From NCBI GenBank assembly GCA_973895155.1, contig OZ316891.1:26412001-26476000 (forward strand): a stretch of 64,000 nucleotides of DNA, read 5' to 3'. The notes beneath the pieces are model-generated. The model ran no database searches. It saw only the letters and a list, made by a program, of their open reading frames with translations, and had not been told where the DNA came from. Each line of letters opens with the position of its first letter. The first letter of the stretch is position 1. Made by a program: the position numbers and the translations under genes. Origin of the DNA: Marsupella aquatica (taxonomy: Eukaryota > Marchantiophyta). This document shows, one piece after another, positions 11,341 to 23,388 of the stretch.

Positions 11341-11793
11341 ATGAACCCACTCTTGTGCACAAATAACATATTGCATTCATGTTTTATTGTGTACTTGGAA
11401 TGAACTCACTCTATAAGTTCACCATTCATCATGTTAACATTAGAATACATAGTTTCAGAAAGCCATCTTCTATACCATGTACACTAATATGAATTCACAG
11501 ATTCAAACTTCATAGACTACAAAGAAGGTCACAAAGTATTCCTGTATACCATACACACTAATACTGAAATGATAAAATAGATTCAAGTATCATAGACAAT
11601 CACCATAGAGCCATAGTTTGACATCAATCACTTGTTTCATACATACAGAATTCAGAAATATCAATGTCACACACAACGTCTCCTTCATCCTCTTTACCAA
11701 ATGGAAAAATTGGTACAGATATTTCTTGGATCTTTCCAAGGCAATGTCAAAATGTGACACAATTCACATGATGCTATCTACACTTGCATTCAG

Positions 11794-14700
11794 TCACTGC
11801 AGACTAACACACTCTGATGGCCAGAGCACAAGAGATCCTACTGCATCTGCAATTATTTCCTGAGGTGGATCATCGTCTCTATTCGGAAATGGCAAATTAC
11901 AATCAGATACAATCACTGTAGTCAACAACACTACTACATGGTCATCCGGGACCACTTTGCCATGGAATTTTGCATGATCCGGTCGCAAAATGCCTGTACC
12001 CACACATACCTGCGAGTCATCCTCCCATGATAGAAGATTATGGACTGGCTCTGCTGTGGCTATCACCTCCACCTTACCCTGGCTGTTTTTCTTGGCTTTC
12101 CTGGGTGGCTTATACATGACATTATTCATACCTTGGTTGCGAGTCATGACTTTGGCATGAGTGTTTTGTGCTGGTGATCGAGAATTGGCTACACTCTTCT
12201 TCAAAGAATCTGCATCCATATTTGACACTTCTGATTGTGTAGCAGGATTTCCCTGCGACATCATCTCAGTATCTGCCAACATTGTACTTGCTTCAATTGA
12301 AGCATCTACAATCTTGCATCCAATGTTGCTCCCAAGTTTCGACGTCGCTTCACCCTACTCCCACTTGGTTGAGAGTCTGTCAACTCTGCATCAACTACAA
12401 TTCAGTGTCATGTCCAACATAAGTCAATCACTCATCACATGTGCTAAATGTACATGTCACCAACCACAAAGTTGTCACTATCTCCTTACCATTATGAACA
12501 GCCTTCTTCCCCTTCTTTGCCATTGCCATATGCTCCATGTCTGCTTCTGTTGATCAATAAACACACCACAATATTCAGGTTGAATCTATTAACCACTGAA
12601 TTGTTGCTCAACATTCATATAGAGGAATTTAAAGCATCAGCTTACCTGATACCTCCTTGGCTATGGTCACTGAGGCACTGGGCACATCTTCTTCATTATT
12701 GCTCTTTGAATCACCTGATACATCAATCATGATGTCACTTCAGATCCCAGTTCATCCAACCAGTTCTTACAGAAAAGATTACCTCCAACCGGCTTAAGCT
12801 TCACAAAACTCCATGCACTTTTCAAATGTAATGTATTGGATCATAGCAGGTTACCTGTCTCAGCAACCTTCTTGCCCTTTTGCTTACTAATTACAGGGTC
12901 CTTCTCTGCCTCCACTCTTCCTGCATTCAAACCATTCACTCAATTCATGAAAACTTACTTCTAACATTTGAACATAGGACACAATGAACAATGGGCCGGT
13001 GTCATTTCCATACCTGTGTCAGATTTGCCAATTCCCTTTTTTGTTAACAAGGACACACTTTGTACAATGTTGCCCTCATTGTTTGGTTGGGAACCACCCA
13101 ATTTTTCAATCACAAGCTTGAAATTAGATTCCACTGATGCAAGAAGGTTCGCTACAAATGCCTCCACAATATCCAAACGATCAGCCAATTTACTTTCCAC
13201 TCGAGGGAGTCCACACTCTAATGACTTCAACCGTTCACACATCTCTGTGAGAGTTGTAACAGTTCCCTGTCATAACACAGCTTACATATCTCAGATAACT
13301 GTCCCCAAGAACTGGTTGCTTACTTCCTACTACATTTCTTTCTGATGCTCAAGGCCAAATAGTCACAGAACATATAGAATTACAACATAATCACCTGTTT
13401 GGAAGTTACACTTGTCACCTCACTCCTTTGTTTCATGAACTCCTCTCTCACTTCTTGTGCTGATGGTTCTTCACCTGTCAATTTCTTCTGCAGTCCACAT
13501 CAACATACATATGAATGAAACCAAGTGTTGATTGTCAATGAAAATGTAATAATGGTAGCAAGATGATAAGTTTGAGGCTTACTATCAGGCATGTCACTGC
13601 CTTACCAATTGTTCTTTCACTGGAGCATAACTTCCTCTCCCAGCCTGTGAAAGGTGTTTCACTTTGCCTCGAGCATTTGACATCAGTTCACTCTTGCTCT
13701 GTCCAGCCTCCGACATGAACCCTTTGATTAACCGTGTCCATTGATCCAGTTCCAATGATGGGGGTGGTGGCATTCTCCTGTTAGAACCATTGTCTATCCA
13801 CATCCTTTTCAACCTATGCCTCTCTTGTTTCAAAATCCTCATTGCATAATCTGATATGCAATCCTCAACTGGGCCCTTACCATCATTACCAACATACTCC
13901 CACCGTTCAAGAATGTCCTTGCAGATAGCAGCCCAATCAGCTTTGTTCTGACTCCTAAACTCTGTAATGCTCAAATCTAACCAACGCAATACTTCTCCTC
14001 TTAGGTCAGAATGCCAACAGTTCTTACCATCACATGTGGGAGTTATCCAACCTTCGGAATTCACTTCTACTTTACCAAATTTGTTACTGTCTCCTGCCTT
14101 GGTACTCCCTGAAGCGCTACTAGGTGTCCCTCCACGGCCTGGTGTCCCCCCACGGCCTGGGGTCCCTCCACGGCCTGATCTCCCCCCACGGCCTGGATTG
14201 CATTGTCCAAACCTCCCTGGAGTCCCTGCACATTTACAGGATCCATTTATAGTCACTTACATTAGGTAAGTATGAATCATAAATCCCGCTGCCAAATATA
14301 CAGTGGACTTCAGAGCAATTCTGCAATGACCAAGTTACCTCTCCCTTGGCGCATAGATGGTTCTGGACCACCTGTCCTATTGCTTTGTCTTGATGAATTA
14401 GGGGCGTTTCTCTCGCCTGTGAATGATTGCCTCCTATCTGAACGTGGATGGCCTTTGTTGTTTTCGTGATTGTCCCAATCAGAGTCTGCATACCAACAGG
14501 TACATGCCACACTCATGGACCTGTAAGATAAACTCTTTGCCCTAGCTACACATCAGATAAGTGCATATTGAGCTAAATCTCTACTACCATCACAAAATCA
14601 CTAGCACAAGGCACTTACTTGTCCAATCATCCTCCTCACCTTTCCATTGCCCTCTGTACCCGTCTCTACCACGCTCTGGGTGTTCATATTCATCCCATCC

Positions 14701-14961
14701 ATCTTCTGCTCCATCATAGTCATCATCATAATCATCAGGCGTCCCTTGCCAATAACTCTGGCTCCTTCTAGGGTATGGATTATGTGATTTCTCTCTAGCT
14801 GCCCACCTACCTGGGACTTGATGAGGGCCCTGTGCATCTTGCACAGGTGCATTTTTCTGTGAGCCCCCTGCATCTGGGTCTCCATCCATATCCAATCTTT
14901 CCTCTTCACCCCACTCTCCAAGCCCCATGTCTGTCTCCATGTCATCACCCTCTTCCCCCAT
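11794..14961 (-). CDS. TNP1/TNPA-like CACTA accessory transposition protein, multi-exon
   Basis: A spliced gene downstream of TNP2. Exons in order: an acidic first exon from MGEEGDD at 14961, ending at a GTAAGT donor near 14620. A short Arg/Asn-rich exon (about 14490-14335) follows. Next is an exon at about 14225-13610 with a (GRGGTP)n repeat and the conserved block WTRLIKGFMSEAGQSKSELM, like the plant transposase 24 (Ptta/En/Spm) family. After a short exon near 13480-13400 comes a heptad-rich exon at about 13265-13015. The last exon ends at 11794 (GSLVLWPSECVSLQ). Such proteins bind subterminal repeats and assist TNP2. Splice sites were read by eye, and exons between 13010 and 12290 are uncertain. 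Confidence 0.7.
14120..14206 (-). repeat. 18-bp in-frame tandem repeat coding (GRGGTP)n
   Basis: Four to five units of about 18 bases (CCCCCCACGGCCTGGGGT-type on the plus strand) encode an RGG-like basic stretch in the TNP1-like protein. RGG tracts often bind nucleic acid. Confidence 0.85.
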
Positions 14962-15138
14962 AGCTTTTGCACAGCACCCACAACCAAACAGGGAGAATCA
15001 GCACACTAAATTCAAAGTATCAATCAATTTCATGCATATCCAACTATCCTAAACATCATTCCAGGCAGCAATTCCCGTTATGTGACTCTGTGCAGGTAGT
15101 CATCCTCAACCTCATACTTGCCAATCGCCAGCTGTTGC

Positions 15139-18100
15139 CTATTGCAAATCATCAACCTCATCATATTCCATTTGCCTAGGTTCATCATATGTCTCTCTCA
15201 ATGTTAAGGGGATGTAGTCAGTCCCTGCCCGAGTTGGAAGTACAGTCTCATGACTAGGATGCTCGAATGCAGCATGGTCATCCAAACTGAACTCTACTTT
15301 ACTTCCATCCATCCGCCTGTTCCGTGCTTGGCTATGGCATACCACCCTCCAGCCATGTGACTCCTCCACATCTGCAAAGAAAGCCTGTTCAACTTGGCTA
15401 GGGAAAACAAAAGGCTCAGACCATTCTGGTACTCTGGACCTAAAATTGGCCAACAAGAACCCATCATGATCACGCTTCATGGTGGCCCTTGGTCTCTGCC
15501 ACTCTGATTTCACCCATGATCCCTTCATCAATATCACTGGGACACTTGTGTTACCATAATTCAACACCCAAATGTCGGTCAACTCCCCCACGTAACCCAT
15601 CTTCATCCACCCCCTCTGTTCTTCAGAGGTTCTCTGCTCAAACACAGAAATCAAACCACAATCATATGATACACAATGGTCACCCTGCTCATCCCTCACT
15701 CGATAATGATTTCCATAAGCTCTCATCCGTTTGTAGGTCAGAATAGACAATCGTGGTGGCACAGATAGAAGATACAAATCCTTCTCCATATCTGGGTGAT
15801 GTCTACTATGCTCTCGAATTGTCACCCGAATCCACTGCTCGAACTGTGGGAAGGGATCCTGCTGCCCAGAGTGTGCAGCTTTTTGCATATCATATTCCCT
15901 GCATTATGAGGTACAGGCATAGTTAGGTCTAAACAACACATGACAACCTAAGATCACCCTTGGAACAGACAAGAAGCATCACAACAAAGGCAAGTCAATT
16001 CAATCACTCACCTCCACCATGGTTGCATAGGCTCTGTGTTTGCCAGCACATATGAATGAGCCTTGTCTCGAATCGCAACAGGCAGCTGAACAGCACGTCC
16101 CACACCTTCAACAACCTCGCCACTCACTCCATCATCTTCACCAGATTTCCAAACTCTTGTCATAGCTTCACCAGACCCAGCCATGTACTCTGTTAGGAAT
16201 CCCAACGTCTCATCCTTAATGTACCCCAATGCCATGGAAGCCTCTGGCCTGTAGTATGTTCTCACATGACCTTTCAACAACTTCATGTATCGCTCCATAG
16301 GGTACATCCATCTGGTACTGACTGGCCCATACTGCCCTAGCTCTTCTACCACATGGATTAGGAGATGAGTCATAACATCAAAGAAAGCAGGGGGGAAGTA
16401 TATCTCCAAGTCACAGAGGACATAAGCAGCATCCTGCTTCAACTGCTCCAATCCTTGGGGATCCCACACTTTCACACATATACGGCGAAATACATTGCAC
16501 AGTCGAAGAATGACATTACGGACTGGTTTCTGCATGAGACCTCTGAGGCATAGGGGCAGAATGTGCTGCATCAACACATGGTAGTCATGTGTTTTCATAC
16601 TGCCAAGTTTATTCTTTGTAATATGCTTCTTGAAGGCACCAGCATAGCCAGAGGGCACTTTCAGACAACTCAATCTATACAAGAATGTCTTCCATTCATC
16701 CTGTGTGCACACATAGGGAGCTTGGAACTTGAGAAGTACATTGGGATTGCTTGCATGGGGCTTCAACCAAAGGTGAGGGCGAATCCCCTTCTGTTGCATA
16801 TCAGCTCGAACTGCTCCTGTATCTTTCTCACCCGACAAGAACTTCAGCAAGCTCTCACAAATATTTTTCTCAATGTGCATGACGTCCACATTGTGTTTGC
16901 TAGGCTCGAATTCCTGCACTCCACAAAGCAAAGAATTCAACAACAGAAACACTAATTAACCACATAGGAGGATTGTAACCAACATCAATCCACCATTGCT
17001 CCAATCTAAAATTGCAATCATACAGGGGCTGGAGGCTAAGTACATTACCCTCCAGTACTCCAACTCCAAGTCCATCAAGGTCTGTCTTTTCACACCGTGT
17101 TTCACCACTGGATCCTCAAGTTCTCGATCAGTGGCACTTCTCTTGTCCCAATCAGCCTTCCTGGCTGCCCACCTCAGGACTTGCTCTCTGGTGACCCTCT
17201 GTGGTGGGCCACGAAGCTCTGTTTTGTTGTTGAAGTGTGCAATTTGAGACCGTGTGTGCCTGTAAGGATGATCAACAGGCAGATACCTTCTATGCCCCTG
17301 AAATTTCATACTGTGCAGGGCATGCGACCACTCACTTGTCACATTTTTCCCACATGGTGTGCACCCCACATAGCCCTTTGTCACTCGTCCAGATATGATG
17401 CCATGGCCTGGGTAATCTGCTATATCCAGCAAACAAATTGCATGCAGTCTAAAGGGGCTGGGTCAAAGAAGCCCCTTCAGAACATCATGGGTTAACACCC
17501 CTTCTATCCACAAAGTCTTCCACTCTTCCACTGCTGGAGCCAACATGATATCTATGAATTGCTCGGTCACAGAAGCTGGTCCAGGGATTAACAGCACCAT
17601 CATGACAAAAAACCTCTTTGTAGTCATCCATGGGGGAAGGTTGTAATTTAGCAGCGTAACCGGCCAACATGAATAACGGTTGTTTTTGTCTCCAAATGGG
17701 TTTACTCCATCCAGTGATAGACCAAATCGAAAGTTCCACTTCTTTGCAGCAAACTGTGGCCACCTCTCATCAACAAATTTCCAATGGTTGGAATCTCCAA
17801 TGTGACGCTGCAGGCCATCACTGCTCTTGTTATCAGGAGTCCATGTCATCAGCTTGGAAATGGCAGGGCATCTAAACAGACGTTGTAGTCTAGGAATGAG
17901 AGGAAAATGACGAAGAACCTTGGCAGGGTGTGTACATTTCCCTACATTCTTGTACCTGTGCTTACCACAATGAGGGCATGTCAATTTATCTGCATGCTCT
18001 TTGCGAAAGAGAACACACCCATCAGGGCATGCGTCAATAGACACATAGTTCAGCCCAAGGTTAGACATCAATTTCCTAGCCTCGTACATATTTTTTGGAA

Positions 18101-18851
18101 TTGAATTACCATCTGGTAACACATTTCGGCGCAGGAAGGTCAACAACTCTGTCACAAATATATTGGGAACATTGTGATTGCCACAGATGTTCAACAACAA
18201 CACGACAAAACCCAGCTTGGAGCAGTTCGACCCCTCGTAGATAGGAATGCAAGCTTCTTTGATGTGTTTTGGGCCCCCAAACACCCACTCCCTCTCTGCT
18301 GCACCTTCCCCAATGTCAAAGTCAGGTTGAGCTTGGCCGTCGCCAATGTGTGGCTGCGGTTCATTGTCCTCTTCTGATTCCACTGTGTCGTAAAAAGCAT
18401 CAAGGTCTTCAAAAATCTCTTGAACCATTCTTGGGACATCCATCCCACCGTCCTCAGTGACTGCCTCTGCATCTCCATCTTGGTCATCCACGTTCTCATG
18501 TTGGACCCCAGGACCATCCTCTGCACAGTCTATGTCCTGCTCTACGTAGTCTCTACGCCTAGCTGTATTAGAATCCACAAAGTCAGCTCTCCACTCTTCA
18601 TCAGAGGAGTCTTCTTCTGCTGGTACATTCCAAACCCTCCACCGAGGGTGCCTTTCATGCCGCAGCAGGTGAAGGTGCACAGTGTTCAAACTCAATGACT
18701 TGAATCCTTGGCACTGTGTGCATGGGCATCTCATCCTCCTACTCCTACCTTGGGCGGCCCGGGCTTGTTCATGCATCCACAATTTAGAATCATGATGCCT
18801 AATCCTAAATGGGTTGTGAAGAGGCAACCTTGGAGCCATCACTATACACAC
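15139..18851 (-). CDS. tnp2: TNP2 transposase of the CACTA element (Transposase_21 family)
   Basis: The main transposase, three or more exons. Exon 1 from 18851 (a second ATG, MAPRLP, is four codons later) has the transposase-associated zinc-binding domain (CPCTQCQGFKSL) and a C2-C2 finger (CPDGCVLFRKEHADKLTCPHC). The catalytic region follows, with the Asp in FGLSLDGVNPFGDKNNRYS. It continues through one in-frame TGA near 17466 to a GTAATG donor near 17050. The intron ends at a TGCAG acceptor near 16914. Exon 2 starts EFEPSKHNVDVMHIEKN and includes DUF4218 (YFPPAFFDVMTHLLIHVVEE, MYPMERYMKLLKG). A GTGAGT donor lies near 16012. The last exon (about 15902-15139) is DUF4216. The single TGA is one transition from CGA. 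Confidence 0.92.
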
Positions 18852-18905
18852 GCACTCAGCACCCTGTCATTTTATTATGCAAGTGAAAAATACACTTCCT
18901 GTTAA

Positions 18906-19165
18906 GGATTTCACCCCCGACTGTACTTGCCAAAATACGTAATGTTCCAAAAAAACAAAAAAACAAAAAATATAGGTGCCTGAGTCATGTACCTATTCTC
19001 AAGTGAATGAGACAAAATTCCTAAATGTTTGAGGGTGTCAACTCCTCCGCTGTCCTCACATGTACTGCCTCTGCACGTACATCCATGACCATATCAGAGT
19101 CCAATCATGTATAGTCATAGACACAGGTGCCAGGTGCGAGACCGGTGTGAGATGTCCTCATCTTA
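18906..19165. other. spacer between TNP2 and the F-box-like frame
   Basis: Short AT-rich stretch with an A-rich run near 18950-18970. No gene seen. It may hold the TNP2 promoter, but no TATA box is convincing. Confidence 0.5.
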
Positions 19166-19735
19166 CTACCACATCAAATACGGATACCAATCCTGTTGTC
19201 GATGCCACTCAGCCCTGAGGTACTCAGGCATGTACATTAAGTCATCAAGGTCTAAACCCTGCTCATGCCATGGTGGTCTTCGATCCGTGCCTACAAGCAG
19301 TGGCAGCAGTGCCCTCCATGGTGCACATGTTGCTACCAAGTCCCTCCACTGGGTACTAATTAGTCTATATTTGCAGATATCTTGTGCGCCAGACACCACA
19401 AGAACCCTCGGCCAGACATGTGTAAGAACTATATCATCTGCCAAATCAGGCAACAAGGAACCACCTACAGCATCGTGCTTGTCTAACTCATCTGCTGAAA
19501 AGTAAATGTCCTCTTCCGACTGTGCATCCTCATTCACCACAGCATTCACAACACATCCAAGGTCTGCAGGCATTATCTCGGATGGAGCTACACTCTGTCT
19601 GGTTACCAATCCACACAAGTAAGCCCAAGCAGTAGCCATGCACGATGCAACCCGTAGGAGGACCCTACATAGGGCCTGACGGTCTGGAAGAGGCAGCATA
19701 CCCACCAAAGTCTTCAGCCAAACAGAGCCCAGCAA
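19166..19735 (-). CDS. F-box-like protein inside the CACTA element
   Basis: 189 residues, uninterrupted. Residues 95-145 resemble an F-box: LPDLADDIVLTHVWPR, then YRLISTQWRDLVATCAPWRAL. F-box proteins link SKP1-CUL1 ubiquitin ligases to targets; here the partner is unknown. The C-terminal part is Trp/Tyr/Leu-rich and shows no repeat domain (no Kelch or LRR). It lies 140 bases downstream of the BRCT frame in the same direction and may be a later exon of that transcript or a separate captured fragment. The F-box call rests on one motif only. Confidence 0.5.
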   Translation of the reverse strand: MLGSVWLKTLVGMLPLPDRQALCRVLLRVASCMATAWAYLCGLVTRQSVAPSEIMPADLGCVVNAVVNEDAQSEEDIYFSADELDKHDAVGGSLLPDLADDIVLTHVWPRVLVVSGAQDICKYRLISTQWRDLVATCAPWRALLPLLVGTDRRPPWHEQGLDLDDLMYMPEYLRAEWHRQQDWYPYLMW

Positions 19736-19875
19736 GTAGATTCACAGTCACACCCCACGCAGCAGGAAACAACAATCACTTCAACTGCGACCAACCATGA
19801 CAAGATGAGTTAGTTCAAGGATCACATTTATTACAAAATTGTGTTTTATACAAAAATATGAGGGACTCCTACTCC

Positions 19876-20739
19876 TCACTCTCTCCCACCTTTGCTAAGC
19901 ATACATCTCTGCTGAATCTTGGAGGGCCAGGCCTCAAAAATATCAAAGTCCCAAGCATTCTGTCGCTTCCCTCTAGCTGCTGATTCCAGAAGCCAATCAG
20001 GGGAAAGCACCCAAAGATTGTTGTTCATGACAAAATCACGCACTGTTGTCTTAAAGAATTTTCTGCATATTTTCATGTATGACAGACCTACAACATGAGT
20101 GGAGGTTTCTGTTAGACTCTCCTCCACTGTCCCACCTAGCTCAACAACTATAGACTTGTACAGTCTGCACTTAGTCTCCCCAATTCCTTCTTCTGCAAAT
20201 ACCACACTGAACCCCTTCATAATGGTATTTCTCTCCTTGCCATGCTTATTCAATATAGCATCTGCACGCATAGGATGGTGTCCTATGTTGACAACAGGTC
20301 CATATTGGACAGAAGCAAAGTTGGGTTTCTCTGCCGCTGCTTCATAGGCTTCCTTTTCAGCCAAAGCCTCTGCAGTGGCCTCCTCACTCTCCCACAACTC
20401 ATATTGCTCAGTACTCTGTACACACCTATGTTTAACAGAATCGGTCAGCCAAGAGACTTCAACTACTTTTAGACCTTGGTTGGTAATGGCAGAATCAATG
20501 AAGGACCATGACCACTTGTTCATCACATCCAGCCATGTCCCCGCAACAACATGTGTAGTCTGTGGAGTGATGTCCTTGACTTCAGTCCCATGGAACTCTG
20601 AGAATCGTTTTTGTACGATTGGCCAACTCACTTGGGTGAACCCATAGTGGCCAGGAATCAAAATGGCTTTGATTCCAGCCAACAGAGGCGGGTGGTCAAC
20701 CTTTGTACGTTTCCTAGAGGCCATGTACACACGGGCCAC
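19876..20739 (-). CDS. double-BRCT protein carried by the CACTA element
   Basis: 287 residues, intact, no intron needed. BRCT 1 covers about residues 20-105, with THVV at 62-65 and the signature Trp in VEVSWLTDSVK (W97). An acidic, Ala/Glu-rich linker covers 115-138. BRCT 2 covers about 172-255, with LGGTVEES at 201-208, THVV at 214-217 and Trp in SPDWLLES (W249). The C-terminus is basic. BRCT pairs usually bind phosphoserine peptides in DNA-damage complexes. It lies between the PHD and F-box-like frames, all on one strand upstream of TNP2. BRCT is not a standard CACTA domain, so host-gene capture is likely, and the clean frame suggests selection or recent capture. Confidence 0.9.
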   Translation of the reverse strand: MARVYMASRKRTKVDHPPLLAGIKAILIPGHYGFTQVSWPIVQKRFSEFHGTEVKDITPQTTHVVAGTWLDVMNKWSWSFIDSAITNQGLKVVEVSWLTDSVKHRCVQSTEQYELWESEEATAEALAEKEAYEAAAEKPNFASVQYGPVVNIGHHPMRADAILNKHGKERNTIMKGFSVVFAEEGIGETKCRLYKSIVVELGGTVEESLTETSTHVVGLSYMKICRKFFKTTVRDFVMNNNLWVLSPDWLLESAARGKRQNAWDFDIFEAWPSKIQQRCMLSKGGRE

Positions 20740-20799
20740 CTAATCACTGCAGACCGGAAGATAATGCGTTCACCTGATAATCGGAGGGCCCTTAAAATG

Positions 20800-21322
20800 C
20801 TGCGTTTATAACTTGGTCCAGTCCAGTCGTCTGGTGAGTCTCTGCTCCGATTCCAAACGGGAGAAATATTGGGACAAACGTACTAGACACCTGCAAGCAT
20901 GCACCTCATAGTTTGAATATGTGCCTTCACAATATTGAAGGTGACAAGTGCAATTGTTTTGTGATGCCACATACAGATGTTGTAAATGGGCAGACATTCA
21001 ATGAGAATACAAAATGTTGGTACACTTTAAGGGAATTCTCGCAAATTAAATAGCCTTGTAACTTATATGCTCATAATGAGAAGTCCTGATTTAATTTAAG
21101 CAGTGTCATGTAAGTCGTGATCAAAATGATTGCAGAGTTAAAAAAGTTCCTAGAAGGCTTAAGGGCAGTTTTTGAAGGCATGTACCCAGGAACAAGTAAT
21201 GAACTTAGGGTACTTGTTGCCTAAGCATCCTCTCCTACAGAGGTCCTTCTTCTCAAAATTGGAATGTCTGCAATCTCCAAGGTATCCACATCAGGTGCAC
21301 TATGCATGTATATTATTCAGGT
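20800..21322. other. spacer between BRCT and PHD frames
   Basis: AT-rich non-coding sequence. It could be an intron joining the PHD and BRCT parts into one gene, or an intergenic stretch. I could not settle on splice sites. Confidence 0.4.
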
Positions 21323-22003
21323 TCAAAGCCAAGAAATGTGATCTCTCATGGGAGTGTGCAAAGTAGGATCTATGGCATGGCGATGACAATAGAAGATCCA
21401 TCGATCAACACCATGTGCAGAGTGATCATAGATGTGTCTGTCACAAGCATAGCCTTCTGCTTGACGCTCCTTCAAACAATGAAAGTGCCACATGGTGGGA
21501 CACCTAACACAGTGGACTATGTCCACCCAGAAATCTTCATCGTGCTGACCACATGCCTTGCACTTATGAAGTGGGCAAGCTGTGGCAAGATCGGGCAAAC
21601 ATGAAAAACAAAAGAACCTCACACAATATCTGTCAGGGCATTTCCTAACAAGTGGTGGAGCATCAACAGAGCCCTCATAAGACCCCAACTTCCCACACTG
21701 TGCACACTTAGCCTGCTTCTCCAAACAATCAGTGCACATCCAGCCTCCCTGGTGTGCTGACGGGAGGCCCACCCCTGGACAGTTGTTTTCTGCAGCAAGG
21801 TCAGACTCCGGGTTGAGGTGGAAATGCCTCATGCAAGGGCCCTCACATATGGCTAAGCCACCACCATCGTCACAAATGGCACAACAATGAGCTGCCTTCT
21901 GGAAAATCTGACTTGCGGAGAAGTTACTACCATCTGGCCCAACTACACCTGTGTTGCTCACCTCTGTCCCCCGCTTCTTGGCTCGGATTTTAGGGCGTGC
22001 CAT
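21323..22003 (-). CDS. EDM2-like PHD-finger protein carried by the CACTA element
   Basis: 226 residues, intact. A basic N-terminus (MARPKIRAKKRG) may be a nuclear signal. A first PHD-like finger has CAICDDGGGLAICEGPCMRHFH (residues 41-62) closed by WMCTDC at 88-93. A second, extended Cys-rich module runs from KCAQCGKLG (99-107) through CFSC, CPLHKCKAC and CVRCPTMWHFHC, with further Cys/His after it. This tandem order with the GPCMRxFH core resembles plant EDM2 and related regulators that act on H3K9 methylation at transposons. The protein is predicted to read chromatin in the nucleus. It probably came from a host gene; it lacks any methyltransferase-like part of EDM2. Confidence 0.85.
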   Translation of the reverse strand: MARPKIRAKKRGTEVSNTGVVGPDGSNFSASQIFQKAAHCCAICDDGGGLAICEGPCMRHFHLNPESDLAAENNCPGVGLPSAHQGGWMCTDCLEKQAKCAQCGKLGSYEGSVDAPPLVRKCPDRYCVRFFCFSCLPDLATACPLHKCKACGQHDEDFWVDIVHCVRCPTMWHFHCLKERQAEGYACDRHIYDHSAHGVDRWIFYCHRHAIDPTLHTPMRDHISWL

Positions 22004-22009
22004 GCCTAC

Positions 22010-22672
22010 GCATGAGATAGATAGTACAATTTAGCAGAGTGCACGGACAATACAATTTAGTGCAGTGTACAAAAAGTACAGTGTAGCATATAGACTAGAG
22101 TGGCAATTGCTACTGCAATGAAATGTTCACACACATGTGCAGAGTAGACATACTTTTTGGTTTGTTGAGCCCACACTAAAAACTGATCCCCTCGTACAAT
22201 AGCTCCACCTACACCTCAATTTTGTGGCTATGATTCACCAAAGGAGATCTGCAACAAGATTTAATGCATTTGAATCACATATAACAGTCGTGACATGTAA
22301 AACAGGCATTTTTTGAACAGGATTGGTATCAAGCACTGTGATCAGGGTTGTAATTTATACATCCTAAATAGGCTATGATAGTGAATGAGACAAATAAGTT
22401 AGGCAGAAATCACTTTTTCCAGGTTATCACATGGCCCATTAATTCCAGTCTTTGAAAGGAGACTTTTAAGTGAGCTTGCTAGCCTCTTAAATTAGGATAT
22501 TGTACTTAGTGCAGCCATAATAGGATAAGTTATGTACTGTTGACCCTAAACCCTGGACCCAAAATTGGTCATAATTCAAAATCTTAAGTAAATATCCTCT
22601 CTGTTCAAGTCAAAGTGTTAAGTTATAGGTCAATGGTCTCTGGTTTGTGCATGCGGTGTGACAAGTGGTCCT
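22010..22672. other. spacer upstream of the PHD frame
   Basis: No coding signal. It may hold the promoter or 5' exons of the PHD gene. Confidence 0.5.
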
Positions 22673-23122
22673 CTAGAGCGTGTGATCCAAACATGTGTAG
22701 ACACCAAAGTGACCGGTGGTGGGGTCTGGGAGGGCAGGACAAGTGACATCGCCAGGCACACTGCAGGATGGCGAGTGGTTCCAGATGATACATTGTGCTC
22801 TGTGAAAAAACCGACATCCAAGAGAACGGTCATCCAACTCTAGGCCAGAAGCCCTACAGGCAGGACAGTCATATTGGCAACTGTGCACACACCCTTGGGC
22901 CCTAATTTGTGGCGGGTCATGTATGAGAGACAGAAATACCAAGGATGTTGGGAAGGGTGGAGAAGCAGGTACAGGCCGGCTGTAGTTGTTCCTGGCAACA
23001 ACTGGGTACTCAAAGTACCATGCAGACTGGGCTGGAAGGATCCCAAGTCTGACATACTCAAGGCGCAACATCTCTGCCTTGCGTGCAAGCCGCACATGTT
23101 CAGCGTTGCGGGTCCTCACCAT
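22673..23122 (-). CDS. unrecognised Cys-containing frame in the CACTA element
   Basis: 149 residues, uninterrupted. The N-terminus is a charged helix (AEHVRLARKAEMLRLEYVRL). The middle holds GCVHSCQYDCPACRASGLEL, a possible partial zinc site. The C-terminus is Pro/Cys-rich. I do not recognise a family. It is on the same strand as the PHD and BRCT genes and could be an upstream exon of them or a separate captured piece. Parts may be intron read-through. Confidence 0.35.
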   Translation of the reverse strand: MVRTRNAEHVRLARKAEMLRLEYVRLGILPAQSAWYFEYPVVARNNYSRPVPASPPFPTSLVFLSLIHDPPQIRAQGCVHSCQYDCPACRASGLELDDRSLGCRFFHRAQCIIWNHSPSCSVPGDVTCPALPDPTTGHFGVYTCLDHTL

Positions 23123-23388
23123 AAGTGTTGCTTTTGTGGAGATGTCGTGTGTTCACGTCCTCTGATAAGCACCTTCGATCAGCAAGGTGAGCAGGAGCTG
23201 TACTTGCCTCACCAACAGCAACCAACCTTAAATTATCAGTTCCCACTCACTGTGTCATTCCATTGGTTCCAGCTAGGGGTCACAGTGTAAACATAGCATG
23301 AAACACTCCTAATCAACTTGCTTACAAACTACAATATCCAGAAAGAGTGAAAGTCTCACCCTCCAGTGAGCAGCAGAGAGGTAGTTCA

